The notes beneath the pieces are model-generated. The model did no database searches, was not told the DNA's origin, and saw only the letters and a list, made by a program, of their open reading frames with translations. A DNA stretch of 64,000 nucleotides from Hondaea fermentalgiana. Taxonomy: Eukaryota; Sar; Bigyra; Thraustochytrida; Thraustochytriidae. The stretch spans positions 133,983 to 197,982 of the forward strand of contig NPFB01000092.1 in NCBI GenBank assembly GCA_014084085.1. The letters run 5' to 3'. Numbering within the stretch: position 1 is the first letter of the stretch; each line of letters begins with the position of its first letter. The position numbers and the translations under genes were made by a program. Shown piece after piece: positions 1 to 9,537 of this stretch.

Positions 1-3000
1 TGGCACCAGTGTCTTCGAGACGCAGGCAGCTCAACGCCCCATTGTAGCGAAGGGCCCGAGTCAGTGTAGTGAGTCCTTCTTGTGTGAGGACAATGCTCGA
101 GAGGTCCAACTGCTGAAGTGTGGTGTTCCAAATAAGCGATTCTGCCAAAGCAAGTACTCCAGTTATGTCGTGCCCGTCCTCCGTGATGGCATTTCCGGCA
201 AGATCAAGATCCGTCAGATGCCCAGGACACCTCAGCGCGTCAGCGAGACGCTTGAAACCGCGAACACCAAGTCCGCATCCAGCCATTTGAAGTTTTCGAA
301 TATTACACTCAGGCTTGGCGAGCCAGCTGGCCACCGTCGTAGCGCCATCGTCTCCGATACTTGGATTATGAGAAAGCTCAATTTCTTCAAAACCGCGGGT
401 CCCCACAACAGACTCGAGACAAACAAGGTCTGCACCGCAAATACCACCTCTGGAGAGGTCTAGTGTGCGAAGGTATTTCTTCTCCTTTGTATGTGCTGCC
501 AGTATCCCTAAGAGAGCTTGCACGGTCTCAAGAGAAGAGTCGGAATGCAGTACGCTCACCGCAAGTGGAAGAAGCGCCTTGGCTGCAGCTGCATAGAATG
601 GTGATTCAAGACCGCACTCTTCGTCTCCAATGGCTTGCTCGAGCGCTGCCACAAGAATCGCAATGTGTGAGCGTACAAACTCGCGGTTCACCCTCTGTGC
701 TGCGGTGAAAGCTACAACAAGATTAAGTCCCAGTCCAGGGACGCGGTCGATTTGCGGAGAAAGCGCTGAAAGCAAGTTTGCTCTAGTCTCTGTTCCGAAC
801 GTGGGAGACCAAGCCAGGAGCGCAAGCTCCGCTGCTTTTGCATTTGCATCCTGAGCAAGTAAACCTGCACATTTTGCACTTCCTGTGCTTGCGATTGCCG
901 CTAAAATGCTCGCGCTGTTCTTGTCCATGTGTTGCACGAGGCTCTCCATTCCCACATCATGCAATACCGCGGCTTCAAGGGCTCTTGTGCGTGGCCAAGC
1001 TGGGACCCGATACATCGAATCAAGAAATCGGCCCCAGCATACGCTCTGTGAAACAGCCGTCGCTTGAGCTGGTGATTGTACTGTGTTCCACAAGAGTGCG
1101 CTGCACGTGCCGTAGAACCACAGGTTAGATGGCATCTGACTCATACTGCACATTGCAAGGTGCTGCTCATCACCAAGAATGCGCTCGTTCTTGCGCCGGC
1201 AACGTGCGATACGCTCGAGAAGCGAAACCGATGCCAGGACGATTGATGAGCGTTCTTCCTCGTCCTGACCACTTTGGGCCAGACGAACAAGAGCGTCAGT
1301 GAGTCCCACGTCCAAAGATGAATACAGGGGTGCGTTTACTGACGTGACGAGGCCGTGCATGATTACGAGCGCGCCGAGGCGAATGCCTGGGGCTGTAGAC
1401 TGACCAGCCACCAATCCTTGGAGTGCTGCCAAGTGCGCCTGGGCCTCGCGTTCTTTCTTTTCGCGGCGTAGCTGGGCGTGGTCCGAGACAAATCTTGCAA
1501 GCCACCCGAGCTGGGCTTCTCTGGAAGTTGGCAACTCACAGAATGGAAGCGAAGTGCTCTCGCATCCGTTGCTGACCCCGAGCTTCAATAGAGAGGCGCT
1601 TTCAGTGTTGCCTGTGAGAGCTGAGAGCTCTCGGTGCGACACGCGCTTGACAAAAGCACGAAGTGCCGCGCCTGTCGAGGTCTCTGCCTCAATCTCGTAT
1701 GGCTGATGGTGCGCGAGTCTTGTCCTGTGGCCAAGGTCCCAATCCCATGAAACCTCGGGAGGCGTCCATTCTGTCTTGAAAAAGTGCTTCAGAACAGCAC
1801 ATTGGCTCTCTCCGTAGCCCGCGCTCCAACTATCCATTGCCAAAATGTACACCATGTGGTGGAGACGTTTCGAAGGCAGTTCATAAATTTGATCTCCTGC
1901 CTTTTCGAGGAGCGCGAGGGTGCGGGCTTTGCTCGCCTCGCAATTTCCGACGGAGCGAGCAACAAGTTCCCACATGAGATCCCCCATGTGAAACTCTGCA
2001 AAATTTTCAAGTTCGACTTGCTCGGCTTTTTCACGTAGGCACTCCTCGGAAGGCCCCACGAGTACCATGCCAGGACGACTTCCCGTGATGGTCCATTCCA
2101 ACTTTGAGGGAGGAATATCGGCCACGTGCACAGGTTTGCCCAAATACCGCTGGAAAGACACGGCGCGTAGTGTTTTGGGCTCGCTACGCTGTCGAAAGCG
2201 AACCACCGTTTCTTGTTCGCCGGACGTTTCAGACACCATCTCAGACTCGTTATCTGACGCTTCTTCGTCGCTCGAAAGGTCCGCGAACTGATCGGCGAAA
2301 GACGTGGAGCTCGCGCTGGGCCTTGCATCCGACACGCTCTCCGTGACGTTGTGCTCGCGCACGAGTTCTAGCATTCGGTCAAATCGATCGAGCAAGTCCT
2401 CACGCGTCCGACTCAAGCTCGAAGATTGAGCTCCCACTTGGCTGCGAGCCTGAGGGTTGAGGGCTGCCAGCTCAAGGCTTGGAACTGCAACCGCAAAGGA
2501 TGACGTAGGGTCCGGAGATCGCAGAGCAGGAAGATCCTCGGCTTCTTCATCATCCTCGAGGCTACTGGGCTCGCCTTCATCGCTTTGGTCGTCACTTGCC
2601 ACAATGCAAACACTCGGGCAAGGCTGTTTACGCGCCGGAGCAAAATCAAGCTGCAAGAGGGTGTTTTGGACGAGCTTTAGAAAGCCTCCGGCGGAAAGAG
2701 ACTTGCAAAACTGCTCGAGGGCCTCTGCGGATGCCCGCTCTCGGAAAGTTACCACGGCGAGACTCAAAGCTGCGGCGCGCCCTGCATCAGAAGCGTCTGG
2801 ACTGATTGCGCGTGAGAGCCACTTCTGCATCCACTGACTTGCGGTAGGGATGGCCAGAAACGCTTTCATCGAGAGTGTACAACGATGGAAAAGCAAGCTC
2901 GAGCACGCAAATCCGCTTCCGTTGGATTGCGCGGAAAGAAGCCACTCAATGACGACCGGGATACCCCGGTCCACAGAGAGAGCTATCAGCCATTCTGGCA

Positions 3001-3787
3001 CGCAGTCAAGCCAAGTCAACGCACGAGACAAGTTCGCGTCACTTCCTTCAACTGCGAGGCCTCGCACAATATTTTCCGCAAAGTGCTCAAAACCGGATTC
3101 CCCTCTGCCGATTCCACTTTCAAGAAGCGCCGAGCAGAGCGCGGCTGTCGAAACTTTTGAATCGGAGCCCGCTACGCGCTGTAAGAGCTGCAGACTGACC
3201 TTTGAGAGCAATCTCCGTTTCGTAAGAGAACTAGGGTCTTTTGATTCGCGCACGGCGCTCGTAATCTCGCTGAGGAGACGCGCAGAAGGTCTCGTGACAC
3301 CAGCAAGCCTAACGATAAATTCCGTATTCGCGTCCAACATATCGTGCAGTTCTACATGATCGAAATTGACGTACGGCGAGGCGATCAGACGCGCAACAAC
3401 ACAAAGAGCTTCGTCGCTGATGGAAGAAGGCGATTCACCAGATACATTTCGAAGGATCCATTCAAGAAGCAAGGCTGTTGCTTTGACGCAAAACTTTGCC
3501 CTGAATGGCAAGATGTCGCGCAGTTTCACCTCGGGAGCTACACCCGTAAAGTGCGGCCAAAACTTCTCCAGCGCGGCCATCCCGGTCTGCTCGAAGGGCG
3601 TGGAGAGAGTCAATGTGCGTAGTTCTGCGAGGATTGAGTCCATGGCCCCTGTCGAATCACCGAGCTCGCGCAAATTGGAGAGCGTTTGGTCAGAAACGCT
3701 CGTCTCTTCTTCTTTGCTTGCTCTCTGATTGCTAGATGAGGGCGTACGGCTTTCTCGCAAGTCATCATCCTGAACGAGTTGCTCCAT
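1..3787 (-). CDS. large leucine-rich-repeat protein, C-terminus cut by window edge
   Basis: One minus-strand frame stays open from an ATG at 3787 to base 1 (about 1262 codons) without a stop, so the gene continues beyond the left edge. The N-terminus is acidic and starts MEQLVQDDD. Residues about 1-1100 are mostly helical and Leu/Ala-rich with no family I recognise. An acidic linker (SDEGEPSSLEDDEEAEDLP) lies near residue 400. From about residue 1110 to the edge the sequence becomes ribonuclease-inhibitor-type LRRs, with repeated LxxLDLxxN-like units (KYLRTLDLSRGGI, HLTDLDLAGNAIT, TLQQLDLSS, IELSHNPSIG). A protein-interaction scaffold is inferred. The same frame is open upstream to a stop at 4095-4097, with an earlier ATG at 3967. 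I prefer 3787 because the extra 60 residues look unstructured and Cys/Arg-rich. No intron is needed. Divergent from the decayed gene at 4183. Confidence 0.8.
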   Translation of the reverse strand, partial: MEQLVQDDDLRESRTPSSSNQRASKEEETSVSDQTLSNLRELGDSTGAMDSILAELRTLTLSTPFEQTGMAALEKFWPHFTGVAPEVKLRDILPFRAKFCVKATALLLEWILRNVSGESPSSISDEALCVVARLIASPYVNFDHVELHDMLDANTEFIVRLAGVTRPSARLLSEITSAVRESKDPSSLTKRRLLSKVSLQLLQRVAGSDSKVSTAALCSALLESGIGRGESGFEHFAENIVRGLAVEGSDANLSRALTWLDCVPEWLIALSVDRGIPVVIEWLLSAQSNGSGFACSSLLFHRCTLSMKAFLAIPTASQWMQKWLSRAISPDASDAGRAAALSLAVVTFRERASAEALEQFCKSLSAGGFLKLVQNTLLQLDFAPARKQPCPSVCIVASDDQSDEGEPSSLEDDEEAEDLPALRSPDPTSSFAVAVPSLELAALNPQARSQVGAQSSSLSRTREDLLDRFDRMLELVREHNVTESVSDARPSASSTSFADQFADLSSDEEASDNESEMVSETSGEQETVVRFRQRSEPKTLRAVSFQRYLGKPVHVADIPPSKLEWTITGSRPGMVLVGPSEECLREKAEQVELENFAEFHMGDLMWELVARSVGNCEASKARTLALLEKAGDQIYELPSKRLHHMVYILAMDSWSAGYGESQCAVLKHFFKTEWTPPEVSWDWDLGHRTRLAHHQPYEIEAETSTGAALRAFVKRVSHRELSALTGNTESASLLKLGVSNGCESTSLPFCELPTSREAQLGWLARFVSDHAQLRREKKEREAQAHLAALQGLVAGQSTAPGIRLGALVIMHGLVTSVNAPLYSSLDVGLTDALVRLAQSGQDEEERSSIVLASVSLLERIARCRRKNERILGDEQHLAMCSMSQMPSNLWFYGTCSALLWNTVQSPAQATAVSQSVCWGRFLDSMYRVPAWPRTRALEAAVLHDVGMESLVQHMDKNSASILAAIASTGSAKCAGLLAQDANAKAAELALLAWSPTFGTETRANLLSALSPQIDRVPGLGLNLVVAFTAAQRVNREFVRSHIAILVAALEQAIGDEECGLESPFYAAAAKALLPLAVSVLHSDSSLETVQALLGILAAHTKEKKYLRTLDLSRGGICGADLVCLESVVGTRGFEEIELSHNPSIGDDGATTVASWLAKPECNIRKLQMAGCGLGVRGFKRLADALRCPGHLTDLDLAGNAITEDGHDITGVLALAESLIWNTTLQQLDLSSIVLTQEGLTTLTRALRYNGALSCLRLEDTGA

Positions 3788-4182
3788 GCTTTCTTGCTGA
3801 CAATAACTCTGAGCTCTTCGATGCCCGCGCACGGATGAAACTAGATGCAAACAATGCGACTCTGTTCGCGACTTAGCAACACACTCGCCATTTGGGCAAA
3901 TGCGTGTGTCTGCTTCTTGATTGATAGGCCCAACAACAAGAGCAACCAGCTGCGCGAGGCCTGTCATATACCCCTTCCCACTCCTTTCCCCTCTTCTTCG
4001 CTGAAGCTTGGCCCGAAAAGTATCCTTTGGAACGATACTACTACGCTGTAAATTGGCCAATCGAGCATGTTGTTGTCTCACAAACAAGCAAATAAATCAA
4101 ACAACTTGATCAGATTGACAGTCCGAGTCCGAGTCGTTTCGTTTGTGTCATCAACGGCCATATTATTTTTTCGAAGGGGAAC
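3788..4182. promoter_or_regulatory. divergent intergenic region, LRR gene / acyltransferase relic
   Basis: This 395-base spacer lies between the start of the LRR gene (minus) and the start of the decayed acyltransferase gene (plus), so it presumably held both promoters. The LRR frame remains open to about 4096, so part of it could be coding or 5' UTR. I see no convincing promoter motif. Confidence 0.3.
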
Positions 4183-5597
4183 ATGGGGAACGAAAGACTG
4201 AGAGGCATAGGCATACATTGGGAGAACGACAACGTAGAGTGCGCCAAGTTTCTCTTCAAAATACAGATAAAGCCAGACAACGCGGTGGACGATGAAGTCT
4301 CGCATGTTGCGCTCCTCGATGTGGAGTGCACGATGCAGTTCATGATGGAAAAGGGCATCACGACCGCCACGTTTGTCTGTCCTGGCACGATCACGAAAAG
4401 CTTCGAGGAGCTGGAAAGCATCGTCCGCGCACGCATTCAAGCAATTTGTGGAGTAAGCCCCTGGATTACAGCGCGACTTGTGGCGAATAAAAAATCGCAC
4501 AAGAATATTCTCATGAAATTCTCGACGCGTCCAACAGTTGACGATCTTGACGCTGTCTTCCAATCGGTAAGAACAGACTGCCCTCTCGCACGCCTTTCGA
4601 AACAGACGGCCTGGAGACAATTCTCAAAACCATCGCAAAGTCCTCGGCGGTGGTGGCAAGTGCGTCAAGTCTGATTGGAAAAGACGGCCGCGTCTGCAAA
4701 TTCACACTTATCAAGTCATCGGAAACCGACGACGCACAGGATGGATTCCGCGCGATGCTCATTGCCTCGCTCTCACATGCAGTTGCTGATGGATAAACGT
4801 ACTACCAGCTATTCTCCCAGATATCCTTGGAGCGCGAGATAGTCCCACTTAGTCCAATACGGAAAGAGATTGACGCTGCTCTTTGCCGCAATGGTGCAGG
4901 AAGCGCAGAGTATGACTGGCAGTTTAAGCCCTCGCTGCTGATTAACATTGTCAAGTCTGCGATCCGCGGCGTCAACGTGCAGCCATTTGCGCGTCTCATC
5001 GACACAGAGAAGTTGACTGCGGCCAAGTCTGCGGTGATGAGCGCAAGCATTCCGGATGGCCAACCCAGTTCTTCGGCAGCAAAGAATGTCTCTACCAACG
5101 ATATACTCACGTCGGCTTTTAGAAGAGCAACGGCATCGCGCATCCTCTTGATGGCAACTAATTGGCGGGGCCGCCTCGGCTCTCTCACGCCGCAGGACGC
5201 TGGCAATTTCGAGTCGGCCGTTCTTTTTGATCCTGAAAGTTACCGCGATCCGCGTCAGATTCGGGCAGCCCTACAATGCGAGCCCGTTGTTCGAGTATCG
5301 GACAGACCTTTGCCAGGATGCTGCGAGGCTATGCGGTGCAGATTTTCCATGATCACGAGTTGGGTATTCCCGAGCTATCCCGGCGCGTTAGAATTGTCTC
5401 CCGAATCTAGTGTGCTTCTTCACCTGCCCATTAATCTTCCCAGCGAAGCTTTGTTCAACGTGGGGGTGATCTTTCGGCCTCGCAAGAATAAACTGGCGAT
5501 TCTGTGCTTTGCAAGTCGCGGTTTGACAGCCGAGTCGTTGCAAACTGCAGGTGCACCGCTTGGCGACCCTGTCATTCCCTTTAAAGCTGTGTCTTGA
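4183..5597 (+). pseudogene. decayed HXXXD-type acyltransferase / condensation-domain-like gene
   Basis: Coding similarity is continuous, but the frame is broken. It opens with MGNERLRGIGIHWEND and a typical N-terminal part (FEELESIVRARIQAICGVSPWITARLV). Near 4588 the coding sense moves from the frame of 4183 to the next frame (PLAR in one, TPFETDGLETILK in the other). That frame carries the signature SHAVADG (HXXXDG catalytic motif), followed at once by an in-frame TAA at 4794 and then TYYQLFSQIS. Coding continues (STNDILTSAFRRA, ATNWRGRLGSLTPQDAGNFE), shifts near 5255-5290 to another frame (PYNASPLFEYRTDLCQDAAR), then returns near 5345 (MITSWVFPSYPGALEL) to the end at 5597. This architecture is that of C-domain-like/BAHD-like acyltransferases, which move acyl or aminoacyl groups. 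With at least three frame changes and one nonsense codon it is most likely a pseudogene; assembly errors are the alternative. TAA ends other genes here, so it is not a sense codon. Confidence 0.7.
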
Positions 5598-6037
5598 GGC
5601 GACTCAGTTACGCTGTTGCGACATTGGAACGGTCTCTGTGGTAGTGTGAAGACGCTGCACCTAATCTCAGATTTCACCCAAAGGAGTTCTGCAAAAGATA
5701 TCAACAGATAACCAAAGCAATACCTCACACCAATGCCCAGACGCGTGCGCATGTTCTCTCGAAAATCAACTCGTCGACTCTTTCAATTCCTTTTTTCAAG
5801 CTGTAACTTGAAAAGTTGACGCGATGGTGGTAACTCATGATGAGTTCAATCAAGAAACGATGAGAAGTAGGAAATGAGGAAGTAGAAGAAGAAGAAGAAG
5901 AAGAAGAAGAAGAAGAAGAAGAGGAACGTAGCATGAAGACGAGCAGGACTGCCGTGCAAGGTGAATAAATCTACTTTTTGGTGAGAGAAATAGTCGGAAA
6001 AGGGTCGGGCCCTTGGCTGGTACTTTTTCAAAGATTA
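5598..6037. other. intergenic region with GAA microsatellite
   Basis: No credible gene is seen between the end of the decayed acyltransferase gene and the end of the reductase gene. A GAA tract at 5885-5923 is the only clear structure; short frames here translate to homopolymers of it. Confidence 0.6.
5885..5923. repeat. (GAA)n microsatellite
   Basis: An uninterrupted run of about 13 GAA triplets between convergent gene ends. Confidence 0.95.
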
Positions 6038-7356
6038 CTACTGCATCTCGCCGGCCTTGAGGACGTCAATCATGTCGTAAAGCTTCTTGTCTGCACCCTC
6101 GTTGATACGCGCTGCAAGGAAGTTGACCGCATCCACGACGCCTTCCGCGTAGGTACGGCGGCCGCAGACGTTGTGCTTGAACTCAAACACCACAGAGCCG
6201 TCTCCGCTCTTGAGTGTGTACGTGTGCCACGCATGACCTTCGAGGGCCTCAGCGGGGACGCCAAAAGCCTGCTGGGCCTCGGACTCGCGTAGCTTCTTGA
6301 TATCCTCCACGTCAAAGGGATCGCCACCCTTGAGCTTGTTCAGGTACTCGACCATGGCCTTGGCCGTACCAGAAGTGTCGGCCTTGCCGCTCTGATGTGA
6401 CTCGGTGATCTCAAGTCCGTAGCCGCCAAAGGCACCAGGGTATGTCGAGGCCATAGTGTCCATCATGGCCTGGAAAGCCACAATCTGCTTGCACATGTTG
6501 GGCGCGATAAGCGCAAAAAGACCATTGTCCGCGACGACCTTTTGCAAGGCTTCGCGGTCGCCGCCGGTTGTGCCCATGACAAAGGGAAGTCCCAACTTGA
6601 CGTACAGCTCTGCGTTGCGGTTCACGGCAGAGGGATGGGTAAAGTCGATTGCGACGACGATCTTGCCCTCGCTACGGCCCTTCTCCAGCGCTTCCTTAAG
6701 CTGCGTCTCTGCCTCGGAGCCGGGGCCCACAAGGTTTACCGTCACTGTGTCACGAGGAAAAGGTATGAATGTTAGCGTATGAGATTCTTTTCCTTGTTTC
6801 ATTCATTTGCGCCGGCCAGCCAGCCAGTCCGCGGATGATTCTGTGGTTGAAACACTCTGAATTGGAGAGAAATAAAAAGAGCCAACCTACCTGATCCGCC
6901 ATCATCCTTCTCCACAGTGACGTCCTTTGGCATGTTTGCGCCTGTGAGGGCCACATCCGCCACTTCAAGGCCGCGGCGCAGACACGCTTGGGCAATCTGC
7001 GATGGCAGATCCGGAAAAACACGAACATCATCGCCACATGACAAAGAAAAGTCATTTCATACGCCATCGCATAATGAACAGAGTGTCAGTCGTGCGTATT
7101 CTTCTCCTCGCTTCGCTTGCACATCGCATCGCATCGAGCTTTGCTCCCCTTCCTTCCTTCCTTCCTTCCTTCCTTCCTTGCTTCCTTCGTCCCTTCGTCC
7201 CTGCCTTCGTCCGAGGCCCTTCATTTCGCCCCGAGCATCTTATCTTCCCTCTCCACATCGCATCTCTCTGCTCGGACTTACCTCCTTGCCCATGTTGCCG
7301 GGCAGGCCGTTCACGACGGCCACCACGGACGACTTCATCTTCTTCGGCGCCGACAT
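6038..7356 (-). CDS. dapB: dihydrodipicolinate reductase, plant-type (3 exons)
   Basis: Exons 7356-7282, 6996-6891 and 6744-6038 give 295 residues. The introns are 6997-7281 (donor GTAAGT) and 6745-6890 (donor GTAGGT). The product reduces the cyclic condensation product of aspartate semialdehyde and pyruvate to tetrahydrodipicolinate with NAD(P)H, in the diaminopimelate route to lysine. The N-terminus MKSSVVAVVNGLPGNMGKE carries the Rossmann dinucleotide loop, and the splice rebuilds GKE-IAQACLRRG. GTTG lies at about residues 118-121. The catalytic/substrate segment ESHQSGKADTSGTAK (175-189) has the Lys and SGTA of the family in the form seen in the plant-type branch rather than the Escherichia type. 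No transit peptide is obvious. Intron 1 contains a TTCC repeat. Start ATG 7356 is 21 bases before a second ATG (Met-7). Divergent from EMC5 across an N gap. Confidence 0.92.
7149..7180. repeat. (TTCC)n microsatellite inside dapB intron 1
   Basis: About seven TTCC units lie in the first intron of the reductase gene, followed by imperfect pyrimidine-rich sequence. Confidence 0.9.
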
Positions 7357-7960
7357 CGCTCTCCCCGCTCCGCGTCTGCGCTCGCCCGCTCGCTCGCCCG
7401 CCCGCTGCTGCGCGACCTGGCCGCTCTGCCCAATCTCGATCTGCTGCTCGTGCGCGCCGCCCGCGCTCTGCGGCTCCGGCGAGGCCGCCGCGGGGGGGCT
7501 CTTCTGGAGTCCCGCGGGCCCGGCGGCCNNNNNNNNNNNNNNNNNNNNNNNNNNNNNNNNNNNNNNNNNNNNNNNNNNNNNNNNNNNNNNNNNNNNNNNN
7601 NNNNNNNNNNNNNNNNNNNNNNNNNNNNGGCGGCCGCGCTCCCGGCTCGCCCCCCGGGCCCGCTCGCGCCGCGGGCTGCGAAACACGCAGCGTAGCCCCC
7701 GCGAGGCGAAGTGCGGCAAACGCGCGGCGCAAGTGCGCTAAAGGCGGGAAGCCCACTTGCGCGGGCGGCCGAAGTCGACTTGCGCGGCCGGGGTCGAAGA
7801 GGAGATGAGTTGGAGCGCGCGGCAGAAGCCTCTCGACGCGACGCGAGTCCGCGACGAGTCCGCGACGAGCCCGCGACGCGAGCGCGAGCGCAGCGCGGCC
7901 GCGCGGAGAGAGAGAAAGGGGCCCGGGGACGAGGCGCGCTCGCAGTCGGGCAGAGCCGCC
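7357..7960. promoter_or_regulatory. divergent dapB / EMC5 intergenic region with scaffold gap
   Basis: GC-rich spacer between two divergent starts, interrupted by 100 N at 7529-7628. Long frames on both strands are Arg/Ala-rich, as expected of any GC-rich DNA, and are not genes. It presumably holds both promoters. Confidence 0.5.
7529..7628. other. assembly gap (100 N)
   Basis: Exactly 100 N, the conventional unknown-size spacer. The left flank ends and the right flank begins with the same 7 bases (ggcggcc), so the two contigs may abut or overlap, though 7 bases in such GC-rich DNA is weak evidence. Confidence 0.95.
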
Positions 7961-8460
7961 ATGCCCGGCGCGGGGAGCGCCGTCGTGTGGGTCGGCGTGC
8001 TGCTCGTGTGCCACGCGGCATTCTCTGCCGTGCACTGTACGTTTGGAGCTGGAGCTGCGGCGCGTGCGGCGGACGGGCGAGGAGGATGAGCGGCTGGACC
8101 GCGCAAGCGAGCAAGCTAGCGAGCAAGCGTGTGAGCGAGCCTCCCCGTGACGCTTCAAAGGATGGAATGGAATGACTCACGGTTTATGATGAATGTTGAC
8201 GATGCGAAGATAAGGACCTGAACGCGCTTGCGGGCATCGAGCTTGCGGCCGACGAGCTTATTCCGGCCGACGTCATTCTTGAGACCTTGCTCGGTGTCGT
8301 CGTTGCCACGGTGGGCGCCATGCTCAACGCCGGCAAAATGTTGCCCATCGATGGCTCTGTCACCTTTAATAAGGTTCGCGTTGAATCGTGGTGGGACTCT
8401 CCCAATTTTAGGATCCACAACCATCGCGCCCAGTGGGTGAAAGAGAGAATGTCCAAGTGA
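7961..8460 (+). CDS. EMC5: ER membrane protein complex subunit 5 (EMC5/MMgT family), 2 exons
   Basis: Exons 7961-8036 and 8210-8460 (donor GTACGT) give 108 residues. EMC5 is a core subunit of the ER membrane protein complex, which inserts and folds membrane proteins; animal homologues are also called membrane magnesium transporters. Residues about 8-24 (VVWVGVLLVCHAAFSAV) form the first membrane segment with the family's HxAFSA motif. The splice creates Tyr-26. Then come IPADVILETLLGVVVATVGAML (about 43-64, with the conserved PxDIxxE-like turn and the second membrane segment), LPIDGS, and a C-terminal FRIHNHRAQWV like the family's hydrophilic tail. The length is close to the usual 100-140. 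Convergent with MED22, 83 bases apart. Confidence 0.88.
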
Positions 8461-8543
8461 TCGAGCACAAACAAGAGTGGATTGTACGTGTAGCGGCGTT
8501 TGTTTGTTTAGATACCAGCTACGCAATGTTGATTCCCTTTCCT

Positions 8544-9178
8544 TTATCTGTGCAAAGATGATGAATAGTGTGCCTCGAGCACTTTGAGGGAGCGCGCGAC
8601 GTCGTCTTCCAAGGCGGCGACCTTGATGTCTGCTATTTCTTCTTCTTGGCGGAATTTTTCGTTTTGTTCTTCTACAATGCGATTGAGACCTTCGAGGTTG
8701 GAAGTCAGAACCGCGAGCTTGAGCTCTGTGATCATCTTTAGCAGCCCTTGCGTTTCGTTGACCTGCGACGTTCATTCGTTGATTTGTTCGTTTGTTTTTT
8801 GCCCACAACACCCAAAGATACTCTGGTCAGCACTCAGTCGCTTGCAAGTTTCCTCCTCAGGGTGGTACCTTTGCCACGCCAAAAAGTGACCTACCACGGA
8901 TGCTGCACTTGTCGTGAGCTGCAAGCGCTCTCGTTCTGCAGTCTCGCGCCCTTGAACCTGTATTATCGTACGTCAGATATTCATTTCGAGCGCCGTGTCA
9001 GTCATCATCCGTGACGACCTTGACGTCGTTGCCGCTCGCTCTCTCCTCCTTGTCACCTCAGCGCCACACGTACTTTGGCACTAGCAAGGATACGAAGGAA
9101 ACTTTCGAGGATGGTATCTAGAGAGTCCTTGAGTTTTTGCGCAAACGCCTGCTGCGGCGAGAATCCGCTCTCGGCCAT
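8544..9178 (-). CDS. MED22: Mediator complex subunit 22 (3 exons)
   Basis: Exons 9178-9074, 8957-8895 and 8762-8544 give 128 residues, all joined at codon boundaries. The introns have donors GTACGT and GTAGGT and acceptors TACAG and CGCAG. MED22 is a head-module subunit of Mediator, bridging transcription factors and RNA polymerase II in the nucleus. The N-terminal helix LKDSLDTILESFLRILASAK matches the family's opening (…IMDNFTEIIKTAK in animals). Exon 2 supplies a charged linker ending TTSAASV. Exon 3 supplies VNETQGLLKMITELKLAVL, a long coiled coil, and the terminal LEAHYSSSL, equivalent to the family's LEEEYYSS. The length is slightly below the animal protein. The start lies 359 bases from the divergent TLDc gene. 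Confidence 0.87.
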
Positions 9179-9537
9179 CGCCCTCGCCGCCACTCGGTCG
9201 GTCCCGGCGCCCTCGCGCTGCGTCGCGGGTCCGGGTGGACACAGCCAAAAGTGGCCAGCTTGCGGGCGAGCAGAGCTCGTGCTACAGTTTCCGATCTGCC
9301 TAACTCCTGGCGGCGGCCGCGCTGCTGTCACGTCGGTCTCGCGAGGGCGGCCCTTGCGCGAGGGAGGGAGAAGACGGTGAGCGGGGCAAAGGAGCGCAGG
9401 GAGCGACGTTCTCCTCTCCGGCGCATTCGCCAGGTCGAGGCGGACTTCAGGTGTGTCGAGGCTAATCAAGTCGAGTCGAGTCGAGTCGCCTTGGGCAGGG
9501 CTTGCTGCCTCTGCCACGCTGGTTCTTGCACAATACC
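9179..9537. promoter_or_regulatory. shared upstream region of MED22 and the TLDc gene
   Basis: A 359-base GC-rich spacer between divergent starts, so a bidirectional promoter is likely. It contains a short GTCGA tandem tract (about 9466-9488), a motif seen again at 63133-63164. No TATA-like element is clear. Confidence 0.4.

Noticed and set aside
4567..4605. GTAAGA...CAG segment as an intron explaining the frame change in the acyltransferase gene
   Set aside because: It is 39 bases, a multiple of three, so removing it leaves the frame unchanged; it would also delete PLAR, which belongs to the family sequence.
7052..8158. Long minus-strand frame across the N gap
   Set aside because: Arg/Ala/Ser-rich translation of GC-rich DNA, spans undetermined bases, overlaps dapB exon 1 and EMC5 exon 1.
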